A stretch of DNA of 64,000 bases from Alisma plantago-aquatica (taxonomy: Eukaryota > Streptophyta > Magnoliopsida > Alismatales > Alismataceae). Positions within the stretch are counted from its first letter, which is position 1; the number at the start of each line of letters is the position of its first letter. This document shows positions 47,528 through 58,709 of this stretch, one piece after another. The notes beneath the pieces are model-generated. The model had not been told where the DNA came from. It made no database searches and was given only the letters and a program-made list of their open reading frames with translations. The stretch lies in contig OY856409.1 of NCBI GenBank assembly GCA_963693085.1, forward strand, positions 521,055,803 to 521,119,802, in the 5' to 3' direction. The position numbers and the translations under genes were made by a program.

Positions 47528-50500
47528 ATGGAACTTCCAGAATATAAGAAGATTAATCATGCAGTCTACCTTTTAACAGGCGATGCAGAGTTGTGGTGGC
47601 GTGGTGTGGAAGAAAAGAGGAGAGGTACAGAGCTTTCCTGGCAGGATTTCTCTGAGGAGTTTCATCTCAAATTCTATCCACCCACTTTTCTTAATGAGAA
47701 AATCAGGCAGTTACAGAATATCAAGCAGGGGAACATGACAGTTACTGAGTATGAAGCGCTTTTCACACAGTTAGCGAATTTCTGTCCGCAGCTTGTTCCC
47801 GACAACATAGAAAGATGCAGAAGGTTTCAAGAAGGGCTAAGGCCAGAGATTCGGCATACAGTTTCTGCTACTAGTAGGAGGAAGAGAGAGAACTTTGGTG
47901 AGTTTGTTGAAGCTGCTAGACAGGTTGAAGAATCTGTGAATGCTGATAAGGTTCCTGAGTCTAAGAAGAGATCTGCAGATTTCAATAGAGGACAGTCCAG
48001 TAGTGGATACAGAGGTGGAGGTAGAGGGTTCTTTTCTAAACTCGGACGTGGCTTTAGTTGTTTCAATAGACAGAGATCTAAGGATGTTGCTTCTTCTAGA
48101 GGCAGAGGGGGTTACAACCCAGGGAGATGGGGCAGTGCCGCTAGTCGACAGTCTTCTGGGTCGTCAATGTCGGTGACAGGTCCCCAGAAACAAGAGATAC
48201 CGCCATGTGACAAATGTGGAAAACTACATTCTGGTCCGTGTTGGGGTGCAAGTTGTTTTGTTTGCGGACAAGTAGGACATTTCAGAAAAGAATGTCCTCA
48301 ACTTCGACAAGCCGCATCGCAAGCCTTCCAGCCTCAGTACCATGATGTTCCGAGTTCTTCTGTGGCTACTGGGTCTAGAGGTGGTGGAGTGCCTAGTGGA
48401 AGGAGTAGTCAGAGAGGAAAGTGTGGCAGGGGGAGAGCTTCAGCACGTTTCTTCTCTTTGACACCTCAGGAAGGTATAATTTCTTCACAAGTTGTTACAG
48501 GAGAGATGCTTTTGTTTAATAGTATACCAGTCTCAGTTTTGATAGATCCGGGTGCTACTCACTCTTTCATACGACGTTCTTTAGTTGGTAAACTTAATCT
48601 GTTAACTCAAGAGTTGGTAGATGAGTTAGTGTTGAGGGTTCCACTTGGTGGACCAACAGTTTTGACTGAGTTCTGTCCCGGATGCTTGTTATCTTTTAAA
48701 GGTTATACCTTTGCTACAAATCTCATACCCCTGGATGTCAATACTTTTCAAGTCATCTTGGGTATGGATTGTCTTGAGACATATCGAGTGCAACTCGATT
48801 GTTGGAAAAAGGAAGCTACCTTTCAACTAGGGGAATTTTCTTGCATCTTTACTGGAGACAGGAAAGTTCTGCCTACGTGCATAATATCAGCTACTGTAGC
48901 TGATAAGATGTTACAGAAAGGATGTGAAGCGTTCCTTGCTCATGTGGTTGACACCAGAGCAGAGAAGAGCACCGCCAGTGTTTATGATGTGCCTGTGGTT
49001 CGTGAGTTTTCTGATGTTTTTCCAGAGGAGTTACCAGGCTTACCTCCTGTCAAAGATATTGATTTTGAAATTCAGGTATATCCAGGTAGTCATCCAGTAG
49101 CACTGCCAGCCTATAGAATGGCACCTGCAGAGTTGAAGGAACTCAAGGTGCAGTTGCAGGAATTGCTAGATAAGGGTTTTATTAGACCCAGCTCTTCACC
49201 GTGGGGTGCTCCAGTCCTGTTTGTTAAGAAAAAGGATGGTACCATGCGTCTCTGTATAGATTACAGGCAACTGAACAAGATCACTATAAAGAACAAGTAT
49301 CCATTGCCGAGAATAGATGATCTGTTTGACCAGTTGCGTGGAGCGACGATCTTCTCTAAAATAGATTTGAGATCTGGATATCATCAGCTTAGGATAAAGG
49401 CTTCTGATATTCCCAAAATAGCTTTCAGAACCAGGTATGGGCATTATGAGTTTCTGGTCATGTCGTTTGGGCTGACCAATGCCCCAGCAACCTTTATGGA
49501 TATGATGAATCGGATTTTCAAACCGTTCCTAGATCAGTTTATTGTAGTCTTTATAGATGATATTCTAATCTATTCCAGAGATGATGAACAGCATGAGCAA
49601 CACCTGAGAGTGACATTGCAGTTGTTGAGGCAACATCAGCTGTATGCTAAGTTTAGCAAGTGCGAGTTCTGGCTGGCTGAGGTAGCATTTCTTGGACATG
49701 TTATCTCGAGAGATGGAGTTAGTGTTGATCCTAAGAAAGTTGATTCTGTGCTTCAGTGGGAACGACCTAAGACTCCTACTGAGATTAGAAGTTTCTTGGG
49801 TTTAGCAGGCTATTATAGAAGGTTTATACAGAACTTCAGTGTTCTAGCATCACCCTTGACACATTTGACAAGGAAGAATACACCGTTCGTTTGGTCTGAT
49901 AACTACGAGAAGAGTTTTCAGATCTTGAAGAGAAAGTTGACTTCAGCACCAGTGTTGGTTTTGCCAGAAGCAGAAAAGGGTTATACAGTATTCTGCGATG
50001 CTTCCAGAAGAGGTTTGGGCTGTGTGCTGATGCAGGAAGGCAAGGTGGTGGCTTATGCATCTAGACAGCTTAAGAAGAACGAAGAGAACTACCCTACTCA
50101 TGATCTGGAGTTGGCTGCTATAGTTCATGCTCTTAAGACATGGTGTCACTATCTGTATGGTGAGACATGTCAGGTGTTTACGGATCATAAGAGCCTGAAG
50201 TATATCTTCACTCAGAAGGATTTGAATCTGAGACAGCGCAGATGGCTTGAGCTGATTAAAGACTATGATGTGACAATCGATTACCATCCTGGTAAGGCGA
50301 ATGTTGTAGCAGATGCCTTGAGTAGAAAGTCAAGTTCAACGGCAGATGCATTTTCTATGGCATGTTTCAAGAGAGACTTACTCGTAGATATGCGAAAGTT
50401 GAACTTAGACTTGAACGTGACTGAACAGAGTGGGTTGATTGCTCAAATGCAGGTCAAACCTACTTTCTACGATCAAATTAAGGAATTGCAACAAAATGAT

Positions 50501-51889
50501 GATGAGTTGAGGCAGATCATGCAGGATATGTCGGAAGGTAAAAGGTCAGAATTCAGGTTTTCTGACAATGATGTGTTGTATCTTCATGACAGGTTGTGTG
50601 TACCTGGGAACAGTGAGCTGAAAGAGCAAATTCTTGAAGAAGTGCATGCTTCTATGTATGCTATGCATCCTGGTAACACGAAAATGTACAGGAATCTCAG
50701 AGAGCTGTATTGGTGGTCTGGTATGAAAAAGGATGTGGCTGAATACGTGGCTAGGTGCGGGGTGTGTCAGCAGGTTAAGGCTGAGCATCAGAAACCTGCT
50801 GGTACTTTACAGTCGCTTCCTATACCTGAATGGAAATGGGAACACATCACGATGGATTTTGTGGTAGGATTACCTAGGACGTCTAGAGGTTCGGACTCGA
50901 TTTGGGTGATTGTGGATAGACTAACTAAGTCTGCTCACTTTCTTCCTGTCAAGTCAACCTTTGATGTTCCGAAGCTGGCCAAGATATATGTGGACGAGGT
51001 AATCAGATTACATGGGATTCCAGTTTCCATTATTTCTGACAGAGATCCTAAGTTTACATCTAGATTCTGGAATCAGTTACATCGTGCGTTGGGCACAAAG
51101 ATGAGGTTCAGTACAGCGTTTCACCCGCAGACAGATGGTCAATCTGAGAGGACCATTCAGACTCTTGAAGACATGCTGAGAGCATGCGTTCTGCAGTTCA
51201 GAGGTAACTGGGAAGAACACTTAAGCTTGATGGAGTTTGCGTATAACAACAGCTACCATTCTAGTCTTGGAATGGCCCCATATGAAGCTCTATATGGCAG
51301 GAAGTGTAGATCACCAGTTTGTTGGTATGAGATTGGAGAGAAAGAAATTCTTGGACCTGAGATAGTCGATATGACTACAGAGAAGATATCTGTGATCAGG
51401 GAGCAGTTGAAAGCTGCTCAGGACAGGCAGAAAAGTTATGCAGAAAGACGACGTCGACCTCTTGAGTTTGAGGTTGGTGACGAGGTTTATCTGAAGGTTT
51501 CACCGTGGAAGGGAGTGTTAAGGTTTGGCAAGAGGGGTAAGTTGACCCCTAGGTACATGGGCCCATATCCTATTATTGAGAGGATTGGACCTGTAGCTTA
51601 CAAGTTGGATTTTCCGTCTGAGTTGGCAAATCTTCATGATGTGTTTCATGTGTCTATGCTGAAGAAGTGTCACCCCGGTACAGAGAAAATATTAGATCCA
51701 GATCTGGCACAGCTTAGGACAGATGTGTCCTATGTGGAAGGACCAGTGCAGATAGTGGATCACCGAATCAAGAAGCTTAAGAACCGTGAGTTGTCTTTAG
51801 TGAAGGTTTTGTGGAAGAATCACAATATAGAGGAAGCTACGTGGGAGCTTGAATCAGAAATGCGTAACAAGTTTCCTTTTCTCTTTTAG
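47528..51889 (+). CDS. gag-pol: Inner gypsy gag-pol polyprotein (1453 codons)
   Basis: One open frame with all domains. These are the retrotransposon gag domain (residues about 10-130), a CCHC knuckle [14 protein letters not shown] (about 242-255) and an aspartic protease with [10 protein letters not shown] (about 337). Reverse transcriptase runs about 550-740 with FIDDILIYS near 674, and RNase H from about 818 ([10 protein letters not shown]) with DADALSRK-type end [10 protein letters not shown] near 935. Integrase has an HHCC zinc finger (H...CGVCQQ, about 1040-1085) and a DDE core D in TMDFVVG (about 1111), D in ISDRDPKF (about 1171) and E in [10 protein letters not shown] (about 1207). 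A C-terminal chromodomain spans about 1405-1453 (EEATWELE). The products act in retrotransposition; the chromodomain is thought to steer integration to heterochromatin. All catalytic residues look intact; only the upstream gag stop spoils the copy. Confidence 0.93.
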   Translation: MELPEYKKINHAVYLLTGDAELWWRGVEEKRRGTELSWQDFSEEFHLKFYPPTFLNEKIRQLQNIKQGNMTVTEYEALFTQLANFCPQLVPDNIERCRRFQEGLRPEIRHTVSATSRRKRENFGEFVEAARQVEESVNADKVPESKKRSADFNRGQSSSGYRGGGRGFFSKLGRGFSCFNRQRSKDVASSRGRGGYNPGRWGSAASRQSSGSSMSVTGPQKQEIPPCDKCGKLHSGPCWGASCFVCGQVGHFRKECPQLRQAASQAFQPQYHDVPSSSVATGSRGGGVPSGRSSQRGKCGRGRASARFFSLTPQEGIISSQVVTGEMLLFNSIPVSVLIDPGATHSFIRRSLVGKLNLLTQELVDELVLRVPLGGPTVLTEFCPGCLLSFKGYTFATNLIPLDVNTFQVILGMDCLETYRVQLDCWKKEATFQLGEFSCIFTGDRKVLPTCIISATVADKMLQKGCEAFLAHVVDTRAEKSTASVYDVPVVREFSDVFPEELPGLPPVKDIDFEIQVYPGSHPVALPAYRMAPAELKELKVQLQELLDKGFIRPSSSPWGAPVLFVKKKDGTMRLCIDYRQLNKITIKNKYPLPRIDDLFDQLRGATIFSKIDLRSGYHQLRIKASDIPKIAFRTRYGHYEFLVMSFGLTNAPATFMDMMNRIFKPFLDQFIVVFIDDILIYSRDDEQHEQHLRVTLQLLRQHQLYAKFSKCEFWLAEVAFLGHVISRDGVSVDPKKVDSVLQWERPKTPTEIRSFLGLAGYYRRFIQNFSVLASPLTHLTRKNTPFVWSDNYEKSFQILKRKLTSAPVLVLPEAEKGYTVFCDASRRGLGCVLMQEGKVVAYASRQLKKNEENYPTHDLELAAIVHALKTWCHYLYGETCQVFTDHKSLKYIFTQKDLNLRQRRWLELIKDYDVTIDYHPGKANVVADALSRKSSSTADAFSMACFKRDLLVDMRKLNLDLNVTEQSGLIAQMQVKPTFYDQIKELQQNDDELRQIMQDMSEGKRSEFRFSDNDVLYLHDRLCVPGNSELKEQILEEVHASMYAMHPGNTKMYRNLRELYWWSGMKKDVAEYVARCGVCQQVKAEHQKPAGTLQSLPIPEWKWEHITMDFVVGLPRTSRGSDSIWVIVDRLTKSAHFLPVKSTFDVPKLAKIYVDEVIRLHGIPVSIISDRDPKFTSRFWNQLHRALGTKMRFSTAFHPQTDGQSERTIQTLEDMLRACVLQFRGNWEEHLSLMEFAYNNSYHSSLGMAPYEALYGRKCRSPVCWYEIGEKEILGPEIVDMTTEKISVIREQLKAAQDRQKSYAERRRRPLEFEVGDEVYLKVSPWKGVLRFGKRGKLTPRYMGPYPIIERIGPVAYKLDFPSELANLHDVFHVSMLKKCHPGTEKILDPDLAQLRTDVSYVEGPVQIVDHRIKKLKNRELSLVKVLWKNHNIEEATWELESEMRNKFPFLF

Positions 51890-51912
51890 GAATTTCGGGA
51901 CGAAATTCTTAT

Positions 51913-51924
51913 AAGGGAGGGAGA
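51913..51924 (+). other. Polypurine tract of inner element
   Basis: AAGGGAGGGAGA lies directly before the 3' LTR and after GGGACGAAATTC, the usual position and form for priming of plus-strand DNA in plant gypsy elements. Confidence 0.9.
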
Positions 51925-51925
51925 T

Positions 51926-54437
51926 TGTTATGACCCACATTTCGTTTTACCAGTAAGTACCTTGGTTAGTGCATAATTGAACTAGTTATGTTGAGATGAG
52001 TACTTACTTTTGTTAATAGTGTTTTGAGCTTTGAGCTAGTGTTAATGTATCATTAGCTTGTTTTCTTTTCCTGAGGTTGAGGACAAGTTTGTGCTTAATC
52101 TGTTGCCGAAGAAATCATGCGAAACCGACCTACGAGTTAAAAGATATAAGCTTTTTAGTGTGCAGGGACCTATGTGTAATTTCGGAAAAGTTTTTGGGCA
52201 ATTTGTATCCGGCCCCCTGGGCGCCCTTCCTTATCCTTTCCTTCAGTTTTTCCTTTTTAACTCTATTAACCGACTTTGGAATGAACGATAGTTCATTTCC
52301 TTCGGTTGCCGCTTGGGAAAAACAGAGAAGGAGAAAGGGAGAGAGAGCAAGCTAGAGGAGAAGCTAGGCAACCAAGCTCCTTCCTTCTCCGTTCTTCTTC
52401 GATTTCTTCATCTTCTCCAGCCAAACCAACCGGCTGCATCATCTTCTTCTTCTTCACCTTCTTCTTTCCCTTTCTTCCTTGTTCTTGCTGCCCGGCCAAG
52501 GTAGGCGCCGGTCAAGGAGGTGCTAGGAGCGACCAAAGACGTGAAAAACAACGTCTACGGGTTGCTGCTAGGTCGTCTTGAAGTTCCCAAGGTATTTCAT
52601 GCGAAGATTTGTCATAAATCGACCCCAATCTCCTCTTTTACTTCTGCAATTTCCGTTTCTGCGCAGGTTGCACGGCGTGCAAAGTCAGATTGCACGGCGT
52701 GCAAAGTTACAGATAGCAGAACGAGTTTCAGCCCAGGTGCACGGCGTGCAAATCAGTTTGCACGGCGTGCAGATCAGTTTGCACGACGTGCAAATTAGTT
52801 TGCACGGCGTGCAAAGGTGCAGAAAAGTAGAACAGAAGTGCACTGAAGGTGCACGGCGTGCAGCCTAGGTGCACGGCGTGCACGCTGCTGTAAAGGGCAG
52901 AATTAGGCGCGTTTGTGGACGTTTTTCGGTGTATACGAACACACCGAAGTGGGTGAGTAGTAGTTCATTTAGAAATCATTATTTAACTCAATTTAAAGTG
53001 CTTAATTTCTTTAATATCAGTTGGTATAACTTCTAAACAGCTTAGCACATACAATAGTTTATTATAGATTCAATAGAACTTGAGATACAGAATATGATTG
53101 ATGAAAAAGATGGAATATCCTATTTTACAGTTGTAATGCATATGCTGAATAAAGATGGTTGATTAGCAATGAATTTGAATAAGTGGTATTGAGTCATGTT
53201 TAAAGATGACAATGATATATATATGAGAGTAAAAGAGATGTTCAGAATGTGAAATAAGTATGAAATGTGATTTTCCTATTTAATTGTTTAAATGTTAAAT
53301 CAGTTAATAGACTTAGGTGCCCTAACACCGTAGAACCCCTTTGAGAGGTCTGCACCAGGGGGGTGAAACTCATGTTCAACATCAACACGTGCGATGTCAC
53401 GGTGGCACGAGGATGGAAAGGCAGTGTTCAACAACAACGCGTGCGATGTCACGGTGACACTGGAGTAAATAGGGGTTATTCAACAACAACGCGTGCGATG
53501 TCACGGTGGTAACCGGTAAGACTCTCCGCCTGTGTGCTCAGGTTTGAGGAGAAGTCTAGAGTTCACTCTTTTGAGAGTACAGTGAGGCCGATGAGCCTGA
53601 AGGCCGATGAGCCTGAGAGTCCTGCAGCAGACCAGGGCTGATAGTCAGACTTAGCATTTTCCCGGGTGTGTCGCTAAGTCTTGTACGGTGGGATCGTAGT
53701 TCGCTACGGATCTTTATATGCAGGGTACACTGCATATGATTAGGGCATAATAAAATAAATATGTAATCATATAGGAACACAGTAAATTTAATATGTTAAG
53801 AGATTTGCACTGTTGTATCAATTCTCTATAATTGTTTATTTGTTTAAATTATCTGATGCTGCATAGAAATGAAATTGTTATCTGCTATGTCATTAGAACT
53901 GCCCTGTTTGTACTGTATTTATGTTATTCAAATTTTATAAATCTGATGAGTTGTTTAGTGATAGCTAAATGAAAGGCTATTCACTGAGCGAGTAGGCTCA
54001 TACCTCTACTCAAACATTTTCAGGTCAGCATCAGCAACAGGAATCAGAAGGATCGTTTCATCCTAACGCCTAGTCTATATAAGGTTTGTAGTTAGTCTAG
54101 TTAGAGGTCTCTTAGTCCTTTCCCCTCGGTCCTTGGGACATGGCGTGGGTGAGAGAGAGTGTGTATGTGGAATGTGTATAAAGATGTAAATTAACTGTTA
54201 TGTTTACTTTCTGTTAAACAATGTTACATGTTGTAAACTCTGTTTATGTTCTCTAGCCAGTTTAATTGAAATTCTTCCGCAATAGTTTGTTATGTTTTAG
54301 TTTACAGAAATATCTGGATATCATTACGAGGTTTTAAAAAAGAAAGAAAAAAGTTCTCAGTGTTTTGTTTATGTGATAATCCATCCGTTGTGCCCTAATC
54401 TCATGATTAGTGGTTAGTGTGAGATCGGGGTGTGACA
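51926..54437 (+). repeat. 3' LTR of inner gypsy element
   Basis: 2512 bp, same ends as the 5' LTR. The 22-bp length difference is one extra palindrome unit at about 52687. Other differences are scattered single substitutions. Confidence 0.95.
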
Positions 54438-54442
54438 TAGCT
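54438..54442. other. Target-site duplication, right copy (TAGCT)
   Basis: Exact match to 44588-44592. Confidence 0.95.
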
Positions 54443-57400
54443 TCTTCAATGCCACGGTGATTCTAGAGAACTTTCATAAGACTTATGTCTTTCTTTTTCA
54501 TCTTTTTAATTCTTCTGTTAATGATTGTCATAGGTCCTTCAACATAAGATACATCGTTGTTCAATTCTACTTCCATAGGCTACAGAGCTGATTTTGTGTC
54601 AAGATGACATTTCCTTAACATGGAAATGTGGAACACTGGGTGTAACTTCTACAACTCTGGTGGTAATTCTAGCTCATAAGCTACCTTTCCAATCCGTTCA
54701 ATGATTGGATAAGGCCCCATAAACCTAGGAGCTAACTTTCCTTTCCTTCCAAATCTAAGAACTCCCTTCCAGGGTGAGACCTTGAGGTACACTCTGTCTC
54801 TGACCTGGAATTCTAAAGGTCTATGACGTTTATCAACATAAGATGTCTGCCTATCCTGTACAGTCTTTAACTGTTGTTGTATTATTTTAATCTTCTCGGT
54901 GGTCTGCTGCACAAGATCAAGACCTAAAAGTTGATATTCACTGGTTTCATACCAACATAGGGGAGATCTATAACGTCTACCATACAAAGCTTCATAAGGT
55001 GCCATATCAATGCTATGTTGATAGCTTTTATTGTAGGCAAACTCTATCAAACTTAGGTGCAGATCCCAACTTCCTGTAAACTGAAGGACACATGCTCTAA
55101 GCAAGTCTTTCAAAGTCTGTATAGTCCTTTATGACTGTCCATCAGTCTGAGGATGAAAGGTTGTACTAAACCTTAAGTATGTGGCTAAGGATTTATGAAT
55201 TCGCTCCCAAAAACGACTCGTAAACTGGGGACCTCTGTCAGAAACAATGGTAACTGGGACCCCATGCAGCCACACTATCTCATCTACATACAACTGTGCC
55301 AGCTTCTCAGTAAAATAGGTTGTTTTGACAGGTAGGAAATGTGTTGTCTTTGTCAACCTATCAACTATTACCCAGATGGAATCATGACCTTTGGCAGTTC
55401 TGGGTAAACCAACAACAAAATCCATGGTCACATGATCCCACTTCCATTGAGGTATAGGCAAAGGCTGCATTATTCCCGTAGGCTTCTGGTGTTCAGCTTT
55501 AACTTGCTGACACAGAGGACACCACATGACAAACTCAGCAACGTCCTTCTTCAGACTAGGCCACCAATACATATCTTTCAAGTTACGATACATCTTTGTG
55601 CTTCCTGGATGCATAGCATACATTGAAGAATGAGCTTCTTCCAAGACTATCTTCCTCAAGTTATCCGCATCTGGCACTATCATCCTATCATGATAACAAG
55701 CTACTTGATCATCTGAGTCATGGAAACCTTCTCGTTTCGCACTACCATACTCCAACCTAATCTGTTGAACTGCAGCATCAACTTGTTGTGCTTCCTTAAT
55801 TTGCTGTCTTAGAGTAGGTTTTATGTGCATCTCAGCTAACAACCCTGATAACAATGATACTTTTAATTGTACATTATCCCTCCTTAAAGAGATAAGCATA
55901 TCCCTCCTAGTGCACACCAAAGAATTCAGTTGTGCTCTGTCTAAGGCTGGTGTTGCTGATTTCCTACTCAAAGCATCAACAACTACATTGGCTTTCCCTG
56001 GATGGTAATTAATTGTACAATTGTAGTCCTTGATTAATTCCATCCAGCGGCGTTGTCTCATGTTAAGCTCATGTTGAGAAAAGATATACTTTAGGTTCTT
56101 ATGGTCAGTGAAAATCTGGAATGTCTCTCCATAAAGATAATGTCTCCAGATCTTCAAGGCATGGACAATAGCAGCTAGTTCTAGATCATGTGTTAGATAA
56201 TTCTCCTCGTGTTTCTTAAGTTGTCGAGAGGCAAAAGAAATCACTTGTTTATCCCGCATCAACACACATCCTAGTCCATTCTTAGAAGCATCACAGAAAA
56301 CTATATACCCTTTCCCTTGCTCAGGTAACACAAGCATAGGTGCACTTGTCAACCTTTCCTTTAACAACTAGAATGATTGTTGACACTTGTCACTCCAGGT
56401 AAAAGGAACATCCTTCCTGGTCAACTTAGTAAAAGGTAAAGCTATTGAGATGAAGTTCTTAATGAACCTCCTGTAATAGCCTGCCAACCCTAAGAAACTT
56501 CAAATCTCCGTCGGTGTCTTCGGCTGCTCCCATTGCAGGATAGATTCTACCTTATTAGGGTCAACACGAATACCTGAAGAAGATATTATGTGTCCAAGAA
56601 AAGAAACTTCTGATAGCCAGAACTCACACTTGCTAAACTTAGCATATAACTTATGATCTCTTAGCAAAGTTAGAGCCTGACAAAGATGTTGTTCGTGCTG
56701 CTGAGCATCTCTACTATAGATCTAGATGTCATCTATGAAGACGACAACACACTGATCAAGAAAAGGTTGAAAGATTATATTCATGAGTTCCATAAATGCA
56801 GGTGGTGCATTAGTTAGTCCAAAAGACATAACTGTGAACTCATAGTGACCATGCCTTGTCCTAAAGGAAGACTTAGGTATGTCACCCTCCTTAATACACA
56901 ACTGATGATATCCCGACCTCAAATCTATCTTTCAGAAGATAGTTGCACCACACAATTGGTCAAAGAGATCATCAATCCTTGGAAAAGGATACTTATTCTT
57001 TATCGTTACTTTATTTAACTGTCTATAATCAATGAACAACCACATTGACCCATCTTTCTTTTTAACAAAGAGGACCAGAGCACCCCAAGGTGAAGTACTC
57101 AGTCAGATAAAACCCTTCTCAAGAAACTATTGTAGCTGCGTTTTGAATTCTGCCATCTCAACAGGCACCATCCTATACGATGTTTGTGCTATTGGTTGTG
57201 TGTCCGAGATTTGATTAATCTCAAAATCAATTTCTCGAGGTGGTGGTACACTTGGAAGTTCTTCAGGAAATACATATTCAAATTCCCTGACTACGGGAAC
57301 TTCAGCAGGATTAGGACTCTCCATGGTGGTATCTACCACATGAGCCAAGAATGCATAACATCCTTGCCTCATCAGCTTCTCAGCAACCATTGCTGACACA

Positions 57401-57609
57401 AGGCAGGTTGATATAATCTTTCTATTTCCTTGAAAGATCCATGTGTCACTATCATCAGTGAACACAGCTTGCTTGGACTCACAATCCAAGACAACCTTAT
57501 ACCTTTCTAAGGTATCCATCCCCAAGATTACATCAACCCCATGCATCTCAAGTGGTATAAGATCCACTTGAATGCGATGTTCAGAAAGAAGAGGATGCAG
57601 GGAGAACAC
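54443..57609 (-). pseudogene. Outer gypsy pol: protease end, RT, RNase H, integrase, chromodomain (broken)
   Basis: Read on the minus strand it runs from protease tail through RT ([16 protein letters not shown] and FIDDI near 56725-56840), RNase H (FCDASKNGLG near 56290), integrase zinc finger ([11 protein letters not shown] near 55500), DDE core (TMDFVVGLP near 55430, VSDRGPQFTS near 55230, HPQTDGQS near 55135) and chromodomain (VSYVEGP near 54545). The reading phase is kept over about 3 kb but stops interrupt it, for example between 55113 and 55129 just after DGQS, at about 56368, and several around 56370-56720 and 56923-57126. The domain set matches the inner element, so both are related chromoviruses. 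Confidence 0.9.
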
Positions 57610-57839
57610 ACCTCCCGCAACACAACAGATCCCATCAAAGGAGTTTCCAACAACAAACTATCTACTCTATGACTTGTAGTCATGTCGCAGTCAAGAATCA
57701 CTCTTCGAGTGATAAAGGAATGCGTAGCACCCAGATCAATTAGAACATATACGATGCAAGATATAGACATATCATAATATAACAACTCCATCTGACTTGT
57801 CACAACCCGAGGGTTGATCACTGCATCAGGTGGATTCAT
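57528..57839 (-). pseudogene. Outer gypsy protease N-terminal part, frameshifted
   Basis: Encodes VLIDLGATHSFI, where plant gypsy proteases usually have D-S/P-G-A; the middle position is Leu here. It is in phase with gag, and the pol phase takes over within 57528-57609, so a frameshift lies in that overlap. Confidence 0.8.
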
Positions 57840-57878
57840 CGCGTAAATCCTCGCTGTCGTCTGTGGTTGATTCAGTGC

Positions 57879-58709
57879 TCAATGAGTAGGTGCCGATGAT
57901 CCAGCTTGAGACGCTTGTCCACGTCCTCTAACATTACCTGGAAACTGTCTCTTTTGAGAACCTTGCTGACTCTGCCTTTGAGGCTGAGTCACACTTGCCT
58001 CTCTGGCTCTGCAATCCTTCATCAAATGTCCCACCTTTCCACATATATAACAACTTCTGTTTCCTTGTTGTGGTTTGGGTGGTCCCGTAACCGATACAGA
58101 TGCTGAGCTACGGGCTCCTTCTGGTGGTAAGATTCGCCCTCTACCCCTATTTGACGTCCACTGTGTCTGGGTACTGAATCTAGGTGGTGGTGTAGGCACG
58201 GAAAACCTTGGTTTCTTGAAACGTTTGGATGAGGATTCTTGGAACTGGGGATACATCTTCTTGTTCTTGGTATGTCTCTGCTCTGACACATACCTCTCTA
58301 TCCTCCTGACTGACTCTACAATGGTGGAAAACCTTTCCCTGTTCTCTAGAGCAGACACAGGGGTGGTCAACTCAGCATTTAACCCCTTCTCAAAACACCT
58401 AATTCTTTCTTCATCTGTAGTTGCCATATGCAGACAAAACCGCAAAAACTCCATGAACTTAGCCTCATACTCGCTAATGTTCATTAGTCCTTGTCTTAAC
58501 CTCTCAAATTGAGAGATTTTCTCATCCAAGAACGTCTTAGGAAAGTATCTGTTGATAAATTCCCGTCGGAAAACTTCCCATTCGATCTCCACACCTGGCC
58601 TTTTCCTTTCCTCCATGGTCCACCAATGACCAGCACTCCCCTTGAGAAGGTACACAACATGTCTAACCTTCTTAGCTTCTGGGATGTTCAGGATTCTAAA
58701 GGCCTGTGA
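57879..58709 (-). pseudogene. Outer gypsy gag, 5' end missing
   Basis: Minus-strand frame with the gag domain (FRILNIPEAKKVRHVVYLLKG, then GHWWTMEERKRPG, and FERLRQGLMNISEYEAKF) and a zinc knuckle CYICGKVGHLMKDC (about 58015-58056). It reads back to about 58709 without a stop, then homology ceases abruptly at a join with CACTA transposase sequence. The start of gag, the leader, primer site and 5' LTR are all absent. Confidence 0.85.

Larger units (their letters stand above)
44593..54437 (+). mobile_element. Complete inner Ty3/gypsy chromodomain retrotransposon (9.8 kb)
   Basis: Two near-identical LTRs (44593-47082 and 51926-54437), a primer-binding site six bases inside the 5' LTR, a gag-pol region with a C-terminal chromodomain, a polypurine tract and a perfect 5-bp duplication TAGCT. 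The domain order (protease, RT, RNase H, integrase, chromodomain) and motifs are those of plant chromoviruses, most like the Tekay/Del group. A hand count finds about 33 substitutions plus one 22-bp indel between the LTRs, roughly 1.3 percent, so the insertion is young. Confidence 0.97.
39244..58709 (-). mobile_element. Outer Ty3/gypsy chromodomain element, 5'-truncated and interrupted
   Basis: Consists of the 5.2-kb 3' LTR (39244-44482), internal pieces 44483-44592 and 54443-58709, and the inner element inserted between them. Removing the inner element and one TAGCT leaves the chromodomain codons contiguous. The left flanking five bases ACATC (39239-39243) cannot be matched because the 5' end is lost. 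Confidence 0.85.
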
